From CAZZDK01 sp964652235 (GTDB lineage Bacteria > Pseudomonadota > Alphaproteobacteria > UBA9219): 64,000 nt of DNA. Within the stretch, counting starts at the first letter, position 1. Each line of letters opens with the position of its first letter. The stretch is taken from positions 1 through 64,000 of the forward strand of contig CAZZDK010000002.1 of the NCBI GenBank assembly GCA_964652235.1. The letters are read 5' to 3'. This document shows, piece after piece, positions 50,112-58,850 of the stretch. The notes under the pieces are model-generated. The model was not told the DNA's origin. It saw only the letters and a list, made by a program, of their open reading frames with translations, and did not search any database. Position numbers and translations under genes: made by a program.

Positions 50112-50762
50112 ATGACCGAAGTCAAAGAAGGCCAACATAAGGCCGAGTTTATCGTTACAGAAACCGAAGGCACGATCTCGCGGGAAACGGTTACGCTCCT
50201 AGCGGGGCAAAACCTGAAAGCGGGACATGTCCTCGGCAAGGTTTCTGTGGGCTCGGCGAGTGCGCAAGCCTCAAGCGGCAACACAGGCAACGGCACGATC
50301 TCCGCCGTCACAGTCGGCGTGGGCGCGAAGGCAGGGATTTACACGGTCACTTGCGTTGAGCCTACGGCCAATGCCGGAACCTTCCTTGTCGAAGACCCCG
50401 ATGGGGTTACCGTTGGGACGGCACATGTCGGCGTAGCCTTTACGGGGCCGATCAACTTCACTTTGGCGGATGGATCGACGGATTTCGTGTCCGGCGACCG
50501 CTTCCTTGTCACGGTGGCAGCGGGGTCAGGCAAGTATAAAGAATACAATCCCGCCAACACGGACGGCTCTCAGACGGCTGTTGCCCTTTTGCTCGATAAT
50601 GTCGATGCGACGGCAGCCGATACGGAAGTCGTGATCGTTGCGCGACATGCCGAAGTGAACGGGGCCGAGCTTGTCTGGTTCACGGGCGCGACGGATCTGC
50701 AAAAGGCAACCGCCATTGCTCAGCTTAAGGAACAAGTGATCCTCGTGCGTTCCGCCCTCTAA
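50112..50762 (+). CDS. Head decoration protein (gpD-like)
   Basis: 216 residues. The N-terminal part (EGQHKAEFIVTETEGTISRETVTLLAGQNLKAGHVLGKVS) is typical of lambda gpD-type decoration proteins. A Thr/Gly-rich beta-strand region in the middle makes it longer than gpD (110). The gpD-like C-terminal part ALLLDNVDATAADTEVVIVARHAEVNGAELV completes the fold, so an extra beta domain seems inserted. Binds and stabilises expanded capsids. Confidence 0.85.
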   Translation: MTEVKEGQHKAEFIVTETEGTISRETVTLLAGQNLKAGHVLGKVSVGSASAQASSGNTGNGTISAVTVGVGAKAGIYTVTCVEPTANAGTFLVEDPDGVTVGTAHVGVAFTGPINFTLADGSTDFVSGDRFLVTVAAGSGKYKEYNPANTDGSQTAVALLLDNVDATAADTEVVIVARHAEVNGAELVWFTGATDLQKATAIAQLKEQVILVRSAL

Positions 50763-50782
50763 CTCTTCCTCCCAACCTGACG

Positions 50783-50818
50783 AAACCCCTGCCTTCCTTT
50801 GCGGGATGCGGGGTTTTT
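50783..50818 (+). terminator. Terminator between decoration and capsid genes
   Basis: AAACCCC (50783-50789) pairs with GGGGTTT (50810-50816) and is followed by further T residues; an inner part (GCATCCCGC/GCAAAGGAAGGC) adds weak pairing. It may tune expression around the capsid gene, whose own ribosome site follows at about 50835. Confidence 0.5.
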
Positions 50819-50843
50819 GTCGTTCAACAAAAGGAAAAACCTT

Positions 50844-51851
50844 ATGCCTATGCTTGATATCTTCTCGAATGACGCGTTCTCGGTCACATCGCTGACCGAC
50901 GCGATCAACAAAATGCCGTACAGCCCCGGTCAGGCTGGCCAGCTCGGCCTTTTCAAGGAAAGCGGCGTTTCGACAATCTCGATTACGATTGAGGAACGCG
51001 AAGGCTCTCTTGAGCTTATCCCGACCAGCCCGCGCGGCGCGCCCGCAACACAAAACAGGCACAACAAACGCAAGGCCCGTTCGCTCCTGACCACGCACCT
51101 GACGCTTGAAGACACCCTCATGGCCGATGAAGTCCAAGGCGTGCGGGAGTTCGGCAGCGAGTCTTCCGTGCAAAGCGTTCAAACCATCGTCAATGAACGT
51201 CTCGGTGATATGGCGGCTAAGCATGATCTCACCTTGGAGAACTTGCGTCTCGGCGCGATCAAAGGCGAGGTCATCGACTCCGATGGCGTCAGCGTTCTTT
51301 ACAATCTCTTCGACACCTTCAACGTCACGGCCAACAGCAACGTGGATTTTGATCTCGACGCGGCCTCGCCAGCAAGCGGCGCGATCAAAAAAATCTGCCA
51401 TCAGATCAAACGCACCATCGAAGCGGAATTAGGCGCGGTTCCTTATGATCATATCCACGCCTTTTGCTCAGCCAGCTTCTTTGACGCCTTGGTCACGCAT
51501 CCGGAGGTCACGAAAGCCTATGACCGTTTTCAGGAAGGCATCTTCCTGCGAACGGGACAGGCGCGCGGCCAGTTCGATTATGCGGGCATCGTCTTTGAAG
51601 AATACAGAGGCGGCAGCGGCTGCGCCATCGAAGACGGCACGGCGCGTTTCTTCCCTGTGGGCGTTCAAGGGTTGTTCCGCCAATATAACGCGCCCGCCGA
51701 TTTTGTCGAAACCGTCAACACCATCGGCCTGCCGCGTTACGCCAAACAAGCCATCGACCAAGAGTTCGGTCGCTGGGTCAAACTGCACACGCAAGCCAAC
51801 CCGCTTCCGATCTGCACGCGCCCCAGAGTGTTGCTCAAAGGCGCGGCCTAA
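50844..51851 (+). CDS. Major capsid protein (lambda gpE family)
   Basis: 335 residues from the ATG at 50844; a second ATG two codons later is possible. Family marks are PMLDIFSNDAFSVTSLTDAINKMPY at the start, the GAPATQNRHNKRKARSLLTTHL loop, and the C-terminal IYNAPADFVETVNTIGLPRYAKQ-like region (here QYNAPADF...). An HK97-fold shell protein. The start is 15 codons inside the open frame and has an AAGGAAAAACC site upstream. Confidence 0.92.
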   Translation: MPMLDIFSNDAFSVTSLTDAINKMPYSPGQAGQLGLFKESGVSTISITIEEREGSLELIPTSPRGAPATQNRHNKRKARSLLTTHLTLEDTLMADEVQGVREFGSESSVQSVQTIVNERLGDMAAKHDLTLENLRLGAIKGEVIDSDGVSVLYNLFDTFNVTANSNVDFDLDAASPASGAIKKICHQIKRTIEAELGAVPYDHIHAFCSASFFDALVTHPEVTKAYDRFQEGIFLRTGQARGQFDYAGIVFEEYRGGSGCAIEDGTARFFPVGVQGLFRQYNAPADFVETVNTIGLPRYAKQAIDQEFGRWVKLHTQANPLPICTRPRVLLKGAA

Positions 51852-52162
51852 TGGCTTTTGCCGTGGCCATCGCGGCCTTGTTTGCCGATCCGGTGCTGGC
51901 CAAACCCGCCGAGTATCTCCCCAAAGGAGGTCTCGGCGGCAAGGCCGTGCGGGTTATCACCAAACAGCCCGATACGATCACGAGCTTTGGCGAAGCGCGT
52001 CTTCTTAGCACGACAACGCTGTTCGACGTTCATGTCGCTGAAGTGCCAAATCCCCAAATCGGCGACCAGCTTACGGTGGAAGGTGTGACCTACACCATCC
52101 AATCCGAGCCTGTGGCCGACCGCGAACGCCTCATCTGGACGCTGGACGTTGTGCCGCTATGA
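51851..52162 (+). CDS. Head-tail joining protein (gpFII-like)
   Basis: 103 residues, beta-rich (GKAVRVITKQPDTI, TTLFDVHVAEVPNPQIGDQLTVEGVTYTIQSEPVADRERLIWTLDV), with the size and position of a head-completion protein such as lambda gpFII. The start overlaps the capsid stop (TAATG). Confidence 0.75.
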   Translation: MAFAVAIAALFADPVLAKPAEYLPKGGLGGKAVRVITKQPDTITSFGEARLLSTTTLFDVHVAEVPNPQIGDQLTVEGVTYTIQSEPVADRERLIWTLDVVPL

Positions 52163-52812
52163 GCCTGCGTCTTGTCGCCGCCCTGCAAGGCAGTCTCACA
52201 AAGATTGTCGCGCAGGAAACTAAAGCAGCGGAACATGCCGTCTCGCTTGGCGTAAGACAGGCGACCGATGGTCTTAAACAGGATTTGCGCGATCAAGTGA
52301 CGGGCGCAGGCCTTGGACAACGGCTTGCCAAGACATGGCAAGGCAAAGTGTTTCCCAAAGGCGAAAGCCTAAACGCGGCGGGGTTTGTGTTCAGCAAAGC
52401 GCCGGAGGTGATTGACAGCTACGCCCACGGCGCGGTGATCCGCGCCCATAAAAGCACCTATCTCGCCGTTCCCTTGCCAGCAGCCGGAAAGCTGGCGGGG
52501 CACAAGAAGCTTACCCCTGAGACATGGGAGCAAGTCCACGGGCAAAAGCTGGTGTTCGTTCCGCGACGCAGCGGCCTCGCCCTTCTTGTGGCCGAGAATA
52601 TGCGCGCGCGCAAGGGCAAGCGCGGCGGGTTCACAGGAGCCAGCGCAAAGATGCTTCGCTCTGGGCGCGGCCTGACGACCGTCCCGATATTCGTTTTAAT
52701 TCCCCAAGTCACTATTCAAAAACGCTTCGACATCGAAAGCGTCGGCAAGAAATGGGTCGACCGCCTGCCGAGCATGGTGATTGAGAACTGGCAGGAAGGC
52801 GATAAGCAATGA
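52159..52812 (+). CDS. Tail completion protein (DUF6441-like)
   Basis: 217 residues. Pattern ...LKQDLRDQVTGAGLGQRLAKTWQGKVFPKGESLNAAGFVFSKAPEVIDSYAHGAVI... with ...LAVPLPAAG... and a VPIFVLIPQVTIQKRFDIE end; it recalls DUF6441 proteins of alphaproteobacterial prophages. It occupies the lambda gpZ position and probably completes the tail end that meets the head. Confidence 0.75.
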   Translation: MSLRLVAALQGSLTKIVAQETKAAEHAVSLGVRQATDGLKQDLRDQVTGAGLGQRLAKTWQGKVFPKGESLNAAGFVFSKAPEVIDSYAHGAVIRAHKSTYLAVPLPAAGKLAGHKKLTPETWEQVHGQKLVFVPRRSGLALLVAENMRARKGKRGGFTGASAKMLRSGRGLTTVPIFVLIPQVTIQKRFDIESVGKKWVDRLPSMVIENWQEGDKQ

Positions 52813-53237
52813 CGACGCGCGAAACCGTCCTGCAGGCTTTGTTCACGCTTTTGCAAACGATCTCCGGCCCCAAGGTCACGCGCAACGACGTCTTGCCGGA
52901 AAAGATACCGCCCGAAGGGTTGCTGATCTTGCGCGACGGGGATCCCGGTGAGCCGGAAACGCTTCTTTCGCCGCTTTCTTACTATTGGCAGCACATGGCC
53001 TCGCTGGAAGTTTTTGCTCAAAGTCCCGATGCGGATCAGCGCAACACGATCATGGACGGGTTGTTTCAAAGCATCGCAGCTGCCCTGTCTACCGACCCCA
53101 CGCTGGGCGGCCTTTGCGATCAAGCAACGCCCCAAGCACCCGACACCAATTCTATCGCCATCGAAGGCGCGGCCAACATCCGTGCCGCCATCGTGCCGAT
53201 TCAACTGATTTACACGACCGCCAGCCAACTCGGCTGA
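52809..53237 (+). CDS. Tail terminator-like protein (gpU position)
   Basis: 142 residues. RETVLQALFTLLQTISGPKVTRNDVLPEKIPPEGLLILRDG followed by a YYWQHMASLEVFAQ strand and a helical C-terminus fits the minor tail proteins that cap the tail tube. The family is not firmly recognised; position between gpZ- and gpV-like genes supports the role. Confidence 0.65.
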   Translation: MTTRETVLQALFTLLQTISGPKVTRNDVLPEKIPPEGLLILRDGDPGEPETLLSPLSYYWQHMASLEVFAQSPDADQRNTIMDGLFQSIAAALSTDPTLGGLCDQATPQAPDTNSIAIEGAANIRAAIVPIQLIYTTASQLG

Positions 53238-53266
53238 CCCCTTTTACCACAAAACCGGAGGATATC

Positions 53267-54205
53267 ATGGCCCGTGCCTATGGCGCGAACGCGCAGCTAT
53301 TGGGTTCTTTTGAAACCATCTACGGAACCCCGCCCGCGAACGGCTTTATCAAATTTCCTTTTGTTTCCTCGCAGCTTGGTTCCGAGCAAGGGCTGATCGC
53401 CTCGGATTTGCTCGGCACAGGCCGCGATCCCGCGCAGCCCATGCGCGATGTGATTAATGTCGAGGGCGATGTCGTCGCGCCCGTCGATCTGCGTAACTTC
53501 GGCCATTGGCTCAAAGCCTTGCTTGGCACGCCGACGAGCAGCGGGACAGGCCCTCACGTCCACACCTATCATTCAGGCGTGACAAACCTGCCCAGCCTAT
53601 CGCTTGAAATCGGCATGCCGGAAGCTGCCGCTTTCTTCATGAATATGGGTGTGCGCGTCAATTCTATGCAATTGACCTTTGCCCGCTCCGGCGGTGCAAA
53701 CGCGACGTTGAACTGTATCGCCCAAGGCGAAAGCCGTGCGGCAGCAAGCGCAGGCGGAACGCCGAGCGAGGCCATCATCACGCGGTTCAATCAGTTTCAA
53801 GGCAGCGTGAAGAAGGATGGCGCGCAGCTCGGCAACGTCACGGGCGCGCAGCTGACCTACACCAACAACCTCGAAAAGATCGAAACGATCCGTTCGGACG
53901 GCAAGATCGATGGCGCGGATCCCACGATTGCCGCGCTGACAGGAACCATCGATGTGCGCTTTGCGGACACGGCGCTCATCGATGCTGCGACGAACAACAC
54001 GCCTGTGGCGCTTGAGTTTGGCTACGTCATCGACGCCAGCCGTTCGCTTCTGTTCACGGCGCACCAAGTCTATCTGCCCAAACCCAAGCTCGCCATCTCC
54101 GGCCCCGGCGGCGTGCAGGCCAGCTTCAACTGGCAGGCCGCAAAGCCCGACGCAGGCCAGATGCTGACCGTCACCCTGACTAATGATGTGGAGGATTACG
54201 CTTAA
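53267..54205 (+). CDS. Tail tube protein
   Basis: 312 residues from the ATG at 53267, which has a GGAGG site. Gly- and Thr-rich beta protein (MARAYGANAQLLGSFETIYGTPPANGF at the start, QLTYTNNLEKIETIRSDGKIDGADPTIAALTGTIDVRF in the middle), typical of the major tube subunit of siphophages. The stop overlaps the next start by one base. The frame is open 94 codons upstream, but that part overlaps the terminator-like gene. Confidence 0.85.
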   Translation: MARAYGANAQLLGSFETIYGTPPANGFIKFPFVSSQLGSEQGLIASDLLGTGRDPAQPMRDVINVEGDVVAPVDLRNFGHWLKALLGTPTSSGTGPHVHTYHSGVTNLPSLSLEIGMPEAAAFFMNMGVRVNSMQLTFARSGGANATLNCIAQGESRAAASAGGTPSEAIITRFNQFQGSVKKDGAQLGNVTGAQLTYTNNLEKIETIRSDGKIDGADPTIAALTGTIDVRFADTALIDAATNNTPVALEFGYVIDASRSLLFTAHQVYLPKPKLAISGPGGVQASFNWQAAKPDAGQMLTVTLTNDVEDYA

Positions 54206-54555
54206 TGATTAAACTCAATCTGAAACGCGAGGACTACTGGCTCGATCTCGGCTTTGGCGTGAGGGTCAATGTTGCGCCCTTAAGCACAGCGCTTGTCATG
54301 GCCGCCCGTTCGGCGGCTGCGGCGAAGATCCAGTCTACCGATGAGGCGGTCGGCGCGCGTGCGGCAGGGTTTCTGACCGAGCTGGCGCAAATAGCCTTTA
54401 TCGCGTGGGAAGGCATTTGTGACGAGAACGGCGAACAGGCCGCCTTCACAGACGAAAATGTTCAGGCGCTTATGCAGCTCTGGCCCATCGCGGACGCTTT
54501 CGAGCGGCTCTATCTCACGCCATCGCTTCTTTTGGAGCAGGAAAAAAACGGTTAG
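54205..54555 (+). CDS. Tail assembly chaperone, gpG-like short form
   Basis: 116 residues. A helical protein (VAPLSTALVMAARSAAAAKIQSTDEAVGARAAGFLTELAQIAFIAWEGI, VQALMQLWPIADAFERLYLTPSLLLEQEKNG) that sits between tail tube and tape measure genes, as gpG does in lambda. Its last codons cover the heptamer A AAA AAC (54543-54549) in the right phase for -1 slippage into the downstream frame. Confidence 0.8.
   Translation: MIKLNLKREDYWLDLGFGVRVNVAPLSTALVMAARSAAAAKIQSTDEAVGARAAGFLTELAQIAFIAWEGICDENGEQAAFTDENVQALMQLWPIADAFERLYLTPSLLLEQEKNG
54543..54549 (+). promoter_or_regulatory. A AAA AAC -1 ribosomal frameshift site
   Basis: Codons GAA AAA AAC place the slippery heptamer A AAA AAC in the X XXY YYZ phase, four codons before the gpG-like stop. 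A -1 shift leads into an open frame of 118 codons (54549-54905). The type and position are those of the G/GT site of siphophages. Confidence 0.75.
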
Positions 54556-54905
54556 AGGCTCGCTGCAAATGGCACTTTGGCGGCGGGCCTGATTATTGCG
54601 CTTCCTGCGCGGAGGCCAATCTTCCATGCAGCAAGGGGCTCCCCAACAAGGACGGGGAGCTATGCCCCTATTGCGCGAACGAGCCAAAAACAAACGAAGG
54701 ATGGCAGGCATGGGACATCGCTCTGCGGTGCGCGGGGCAGCTTCGCATGACCAAGTTTGTCGTCATCGGCCTTGACATGGGAGCGGCACTCAAGATCGGC
54801 GAAGCTCTTGGCTATGACCGAACGGGCTTAGCCGAGTTTCTTCCTTCCTGCGAGTCTGGCATGGTGTCAGCAATCAACGCGAAAGTTAATGAGGGCTTAA
54901 AATGA
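54549..54905 (+). CDS. Tail assembly chaperone, T-like extension reached by -1 frameshift
   Basis: 118 codons read only after a -1 shift from the upstream gene (full product 54205-54905, about 233 residues). Sequence: RLEARCKWHFGGG, CASCAEANLPCSKG, CPYCANEPKTNEGWQAWDIALRCAGQLR, VIGLDMGAALKIGEALGYD, LAEFLPSCESGMVSAIN. The four-plus cysteines suggest a zinc site. The GWQAWDIALR...EFLPSCESGMV part matches phage chaperone proteins of alphaproteobacterial prophages. There is no independent good start. Confidence 0.75.
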   Translation, partial: RLEARCKWHFGGGPDYCASCAEANLPCSKGLPNKDGELCPYCANEPKTNEGWQAWDIALRCAGQLRMTKFVVIGLDMGAALKIGEALGYDRTGLAEFLPSCESGMVSAINAKVNEGLK

Positions 54906-54925
54906 TCCCTCACATCTTGGGATCA

Positions 54926-55657
54926 TCAGGCAATGTCAAGAATGAGGGCGCTATGATCCGAGAGGCCCGTTTCTCTTGGCGTGTGATCATAAGTGCATTT
55001 TGTCTCTTGAAACTTGTCCAAGAATTGCTTGTTTGCAAAAGCATGATCGATGCGAAAGCCGCTTTTTGATGAACGCCAAGACCATTCCCGCGCGGTATCG
55101 CCATGTTCGTTGCGCCAAAGATCTGTGAGACGGCTCTTTCGGGTCAGATCCAAGAAAAGATCTTCGCAGGGAAACTTTGTCGTCCCGTGCTCCTTATCCG
55201 TTGAACAGCAACCCGTATTCAAGTCGCCAAGGAGCAGGAAAGGTTTTCCTTGATGCTCTTTGGCCAGCTTGGCGCAGGCATGAAAAAACGGAACCTTTTT
55301 CTGGCCCAATGGAAAATAACAGGCGCACAGAGAAAAATGCGGAAAGTGGATAAAGCCCAGTTCCTTGGAACCAAAATCTGGCGATTGCACAGGATTGGCG
55401 CGGTGTTGATTGTTCTTTGAAGCAAAAAACACGCTGCTGGTTTTGCCTTTATCAAAGGCACAGAAGGGATGGACGCAATATCCCAACCTTAAGAGGGCTA
55501 CGATAAAATAGAATCCTGCTTCGCTGTATTTCCATTCCGACAGCACAATATGATCCGGCTCTTGTCTGCATAGCCATTCGACAATTTGGGGGGCTCTTTT
55601 GCCCCCACCCTGACAGACATTAAGCGAAACGATCCGTTCCACGAAATCACCACACAT
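54926..55657 (-). CDS. Endonuclease/exonuclease/phosphatase-family protein (antisense cargo gene)
   Basis: 243 residues from the ATG at 55655-55657; a GTG four codons upstream is possible. EEP-fold marks in order: IVSLNVCQGGGKRAPQIVEWL, DHIVLSEWKYSEAGF with the metal Glu, LLLGDLNTGCC, FRIDHAFANKQF and the terminal GLSDHSALILDI. These are the catalytic Asp-x-Asn and Ser-Asp-His motifs of DNase I/ExoIII-type enzymes. Substrate unknown: DNA, RNA or a phosphoester. It lies against the tail genes between chaperone and tape measure, so it is probably expressed independently. Confidence 0.8.
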   Translation of the reverse strand: MCGDFVERIVSLNVCQGGGKRAPQIVEWLCRQEPDHIVLSEWKYSEAGFYFIVALLRLGYCVHPFCAFDKGKTSSVFFASKNNQHRANPVQSPDFGSKELGFIHFPHFSLCACYFPLGQKKVPFFHACAKLAKEHQGKPFLLLGDLNTGCCSTDKEHGTTKFPCEDLFLDLTRKSRLTDLWRNEHGDTAREWSWRSSKSGFRIDHAFANKQFLDKFQETKCTYDHTPRETGLSDHSALILDIA

Positions 55658-55704
55658 TCCAGAAGCCACAAGGCTTCTTCCTTCTTGTTCGCAAGGAACT
55701 ATAT

Positions 55705-58002
55705 ATGGTTGAGCGCAATCTTGCTATCCGCTTGTCCGTCATGGATGGCGGCAAGGTCAAGGCCGAACTCAAGGAAATTGGCGAGTCTGGCGAGAAATCG
55801 CTCAAAAAGATCGAGTTAGCCGGACAGCCCGCCTCCAAAGCCCTAAACGCCTTGAACGCCGTCGCCAATGACGTGAAAGGTGCGGCAGTCGGTCTTTCAA
55901 GCGGGATCGGGCCTCTCGGCTCCGCGTTGATGTCCATCGGCCCCGCTGGCCTTGCGGCGGCGGCAGGGATCGCGGCCATTGTGGGCATTGTGTCGGCGGG
56001 CACGCAGGCTCTTTTGGAAGAAGAAAAGGCAGCTAAGCGGCTTAATGCCGTGTTACAGGCCACGGGATACACGTCCGGTCTGACAGGCAATCAGATTGGT
56101 GATTTTGCCGAGGGTTTGGCAAAAGCAACAGGCGTTCAGGACGAAGCGATTACTTCTGCGGCGGCAACGCTGGCGGCCTATCGCTCTGTGTCAGGGGATG
56201 TCTTTACCGAAACCCTGAGACAAGCCGCCAATCTCAGCGCCGTGTTCGGCGGTGATCTAGACAGCAACGTGCAGGCTCTCGGCAAGGCGATGGAGATGCT
56301 GGCGGGCGGGCAAGCCGAAGGGTTGCGCAAGGCCTTCAAAGCCCTCAGCGGCCCGCAGGAAGATTTGATCAAACGGCTGGCGGAGTCTGGGCGAGGCCTT
56401 GAAGCCCAGCAGGCGCTTCTTAAGGCTTTGGATAGTTCCTTGCACGATACCGCCGCCAATCTCGCCACGACTTCATCCAAGATCGGCGTGGCTTGGGACG
56501 ATTTGCTCAAGCATTTCGGGAATACAGGTCCGATCAACTGGGCCAAGAAGGAATTGTTAAGCCTTCTCGAAGGCATGAACGATGCCCTGAAACCGGAAGA
56601 TATTTCGGTCAAGCTCGCCGCGATGGTCAAGCAGCGCAATGCCATCCTCGCTTATGAGGAAAAGAACAAAGGACGGTACGATTTTAACAGCGAGTTTCGC
56701 CGTCAGCAGCTTGAGAAGCTCAGCGCGGAAATCCCGATCCTTGAAAAAAAGGTCAGACTTGAAGACGAACTGCGCCAGAAGGCCACAGCCGCCGCCGCGC
56801 AGCAAGGGCGCGACGACGAGCTTCAACATGAGATCGCAAGCGAAGACAAACTGGTCGAACAGGCAAAGAAAGAGGAAGAAGCCAATCAAAAAATTGTCGA
56901 TGATCTGAAACGCCAGTTACTCGGTCTTCGCAATGAACGACAGGCTTTTATCGAGCAAGCCCTTTCGCGCCTTTCCGACAACGCGGACGAAAGCAAAATC
57001 AGCCAGACCCGCGACATCGCCGGAAGGCTGTTCGATCAAAAGGCTTTTGCGGATGCGAAAAAGGTTCTTGATGACCTTGCGCGCCAGATTGAAAAAACGA
57101 CCGACAAGAAACAAGCCTTTGTCGATGAATATCTCGCAAAGCTTCCCAAGGGCATTTCCAAGGAGGTCATTGACCGCACCAAGGAATGGGCCGCCGTCGC
57201 TTACGACCAGATCCAAGCGCGGGAAAAACTCGACAAGCTCAAAGAGGAAGGCAAACAGCTTACCGAGAGCGACAAAACAGCCACCGAAGGCTACGCCGAT
57301 CAAGTCGCCAAGCTCAACGAGCTTCTGAACGCCGGAGCCATCAGCCAAAACATTTACAACCGCGCCAAAAGCAAAGCCGCCGAGCAGCTTTTGGCGGGGC
57401 GCACAGATCCACAGGCTGGAGCACTTCGGGCTTTTGCCTCCTATCAAAAGGAAGCCGAAAACACAGCGGGCGCGGTTGAAAAGGCTTTTGGCGAGGCCAT
57501 GAAGGCAACCGAGGACGCGATTGTGAACATGGTCACGTCCGGCAAAATCAGCCTAAGCAGCTTAGGAGACTTTGCCGACAGCATTGTCGCCGACATCACG
57601 CGCATGTTTGTGCAGAAATCGATCACGGGGCCGCTCTTCAAAGCCCTGAGTGGCAGCATGGAAAGCGGCGGCTTCTTGGACAGCATCATGAGCGCCCTTT
57701 CTTTCCACGAGGGTGGCACGGTTGGCGAAACCTCGGCGCGGTTGATGGTTCCCTCTTATGTATTCGCAGGCGCGCCCCGTTACCACGGCGGCGGCATTGC
57801 GGGTCTGAAGCCCGACGAGGTTCCGGCTATCCTGCAACGCGGCGAGGAAGTCATTTCGAGAAAAGACAGAAAAAGCCGTTCCGCAGGCGTTAGTGTCGTC
57901 ATGCACATCACAACCCCAGATGCGAACAGTTTTCGGGCCAGCCAAAGCCAGATCTCGGCGGAAGCGGCTCGTGGAATCAACAGGGCAAAGCGCAATTTAT
58001 AG
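55705..58002 (+). CDS. Tail tape measure protein
   Basis: 765 residues, the longest tail gene in the operon apart from the hub. LSVMDGGKVKAELKEIGESGEKSL at the start, a Gly/Ala-rich hydrophobic segment near residues 68-100 (GPLGSALMSIGPAGLAAAAGIAAIVGIVSAG), then long charged coiled-coil stretches up to residue 560. The C-terminus has the usual FHEGGTVGE...RYHGGGIAGLKPDEVPAILQRGEEVIS motif of lambda-type tape measures. The length would predict a tail of roughly 110 nm by the 1.5 A per residue rule. Confidence 0.9.
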   Translation: MVERNLAIRLSVMDGGKVKAELKEIGESGEKSLKKIELAGQPASKALNALNAVANDVKGAAVGLSSGIGPLGSALMSIGPAGLAAAAGIAAIVGIVSAGTQALLEEEKAAKRLNAVLQATGYTSGLTGNQIGDFAEGLAKATGVQDEAITSAAATLAAYRSVSGDVFTETLRQAANLSAVFGGDLDSNVQALGKAMEMLAGGQAEGLRKAFKALSGPQEDLIKRLAESGRGLEAQQALLKALDSSLHDTAANLATTSSKIGVAWDDLLKHFGNTGPINWAKKELLSLLEGMNDALKPEDISVKLAAMVKQRNAILAYEEKNKGRYDFNSEFRRQQLEKLSAEIPILEKKVRLEDELRQKATAAAAQQGRDDELQHEIASEDKLVEQAKKEEEANQKIVDDLKRQLLGLRNERQAFIEQALSRLSDNADESKISQTRDIAGRLFDQKAFADAKKVLDDLARQIEKTTDKKQAFVDEYLAKLPKGISKEVIDRTKEWAAVAYDQIQAREKLDKLKEEGKQLTESDKTATEGYADQVAKLNELLNAGAISQNIYNRAKSKAAEQLLAGRTDPQAGALRAFASYQKEAENTAGAVEKAFGEAMKATEDAIVNMVTSGKISLSSLGDFADSIVADITRMFVQKSITGPLFKALSGSMESGGFLDSIMSALSFHEGGTVGETSARLMVPSYVFAGAPRYHGGGIAGLKPDEVPAILQRGEEVISRKDRKSRSAGVSVVMHITTPDANSFRASQSQISAEAARGINRAKRNL

Positions 58003-58313
58003 GCCTGAACCCCGCACAAAAGCTTGTTTTCTGTTGACCAAAGAAGGGCTTACGTCCATTCTGTCCTTGCGGGCGGACGAAAGTCTATCCGCTGGGGTGT
58101 AGTTACCTCACGATGAACGGTATTTGCGTCACGTTACGGCGCTGCCAATCGGTCGTCTTCGTATGGCCGGGGGGCGGCGGCGGATTTTTGCGCAAGCAAA
58201 AGTCTGGATGTCCAAGCTTAGGCTAAAGGCCGTCGCAATCGTTTCATCGCGATTAACTAACCCCCGTGCCGCCCGATTTTCGGGCGGCGCCCACTCAAAC
58301 AACGGGGAAACCG
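58003..58313 (+). other. Gene-free stretch with hairpin before small cargo genes
   Basis: 311 bases after the tape measure gene. No convincing gene: one 37-codon ORF from 58114 ends in a Gly run and is weak. A perfect 9-bp hairpin GCCGCCCGA-TTT-TCGGGCGGC lies at 58268-58288, just before the next start. It could be a terminator or a processing hairpin of an independently expressed cargo gene set. Confidence 0.6.
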
Positions 58314-58478
58314 ATGAACAACATTAGCACCTTGCAACTCTGCGCTGACTTTTTGAAAGCCTATTTTGGCAATCCCACTATTCTGACACTTTTTGCTGTT
58401 CTCATTTTAGGTGTGGGCGTGAGCCTGCGCCTTAAGAAAATCGAGAAGACCATCCCGTCTATTCACAGAATTCGATAA
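58314..58478 (+). CDS. Small single-span membrane protein
   Basis: 54 residues from the ATG at 58314 with GGGGAAACC upstream. One clear membrane helix (PTILTLFAVLILGVGVSL) followed by a basic end (RLKKIEK). Could be a holin-like or inner-membrane cargo protein; with only one helix and no lysin nearby the role is open. Confidence 0.45.
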   Translation: MNNISTLQLCADFLKAYFGNPTILTLFAVLILGVGVSLRLKKIEKTIPSIHRIR

Positions 58479-58501
58479 CCCAAATCGAGGCTAAGAAATT
58501 C

Positions 58502-58717
58502 ATGCGCATCAATCTGTTAGATCCAGCGTTTTCTGACTCTTATCAACGCCTGTCATTAGCACTTGCGGACACTATACGAGCAAAAGGCTCATGCTGCCGT
58601 GAAGACATGGCGAACAACGGGTTCTCTGGCGATGAGATTCGCTCTTGCTGGAACATTGCATACGGGCTTGCTCACGTCGAATTGATGGACAGCCGGAACG
58701 ATGTCGTTCTGCATTGA
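58502..58717 (+). CDS. Hypothetical small protein
   Basis: 71 residues; no family recognised. Helical (DSYQRLSLALADTIRAKGSCCREDMANNGFSGDEIRSCWNIAYGLAHVELM), with a helix-turn-helix-like middle part (CREDMANNGFSGDEI). The base composition of this stretch is less GC-rich than that of the tail genes, in keeping with inserted cargo. Confidence 0.5.
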   Translation: MRINLLDPAFSDSYQRLSLALADTIRAKGSCCREDMANNGFSGDEIRSCWNIAYGLAHVELMDSRNDVVLH

Positions 58718-58850
58718 ATTTCATGGATAAAAGAAGGTCTAACGACGATCTTGCCTTCATGGCTTAGCATGCGGTTAAATGGCGTAACGATAACAAAAAG
58801 GGCGGGCCGCCCCTTCGCGGCCATGCTTTCCTTTTACGAGAGAGTTCGAT

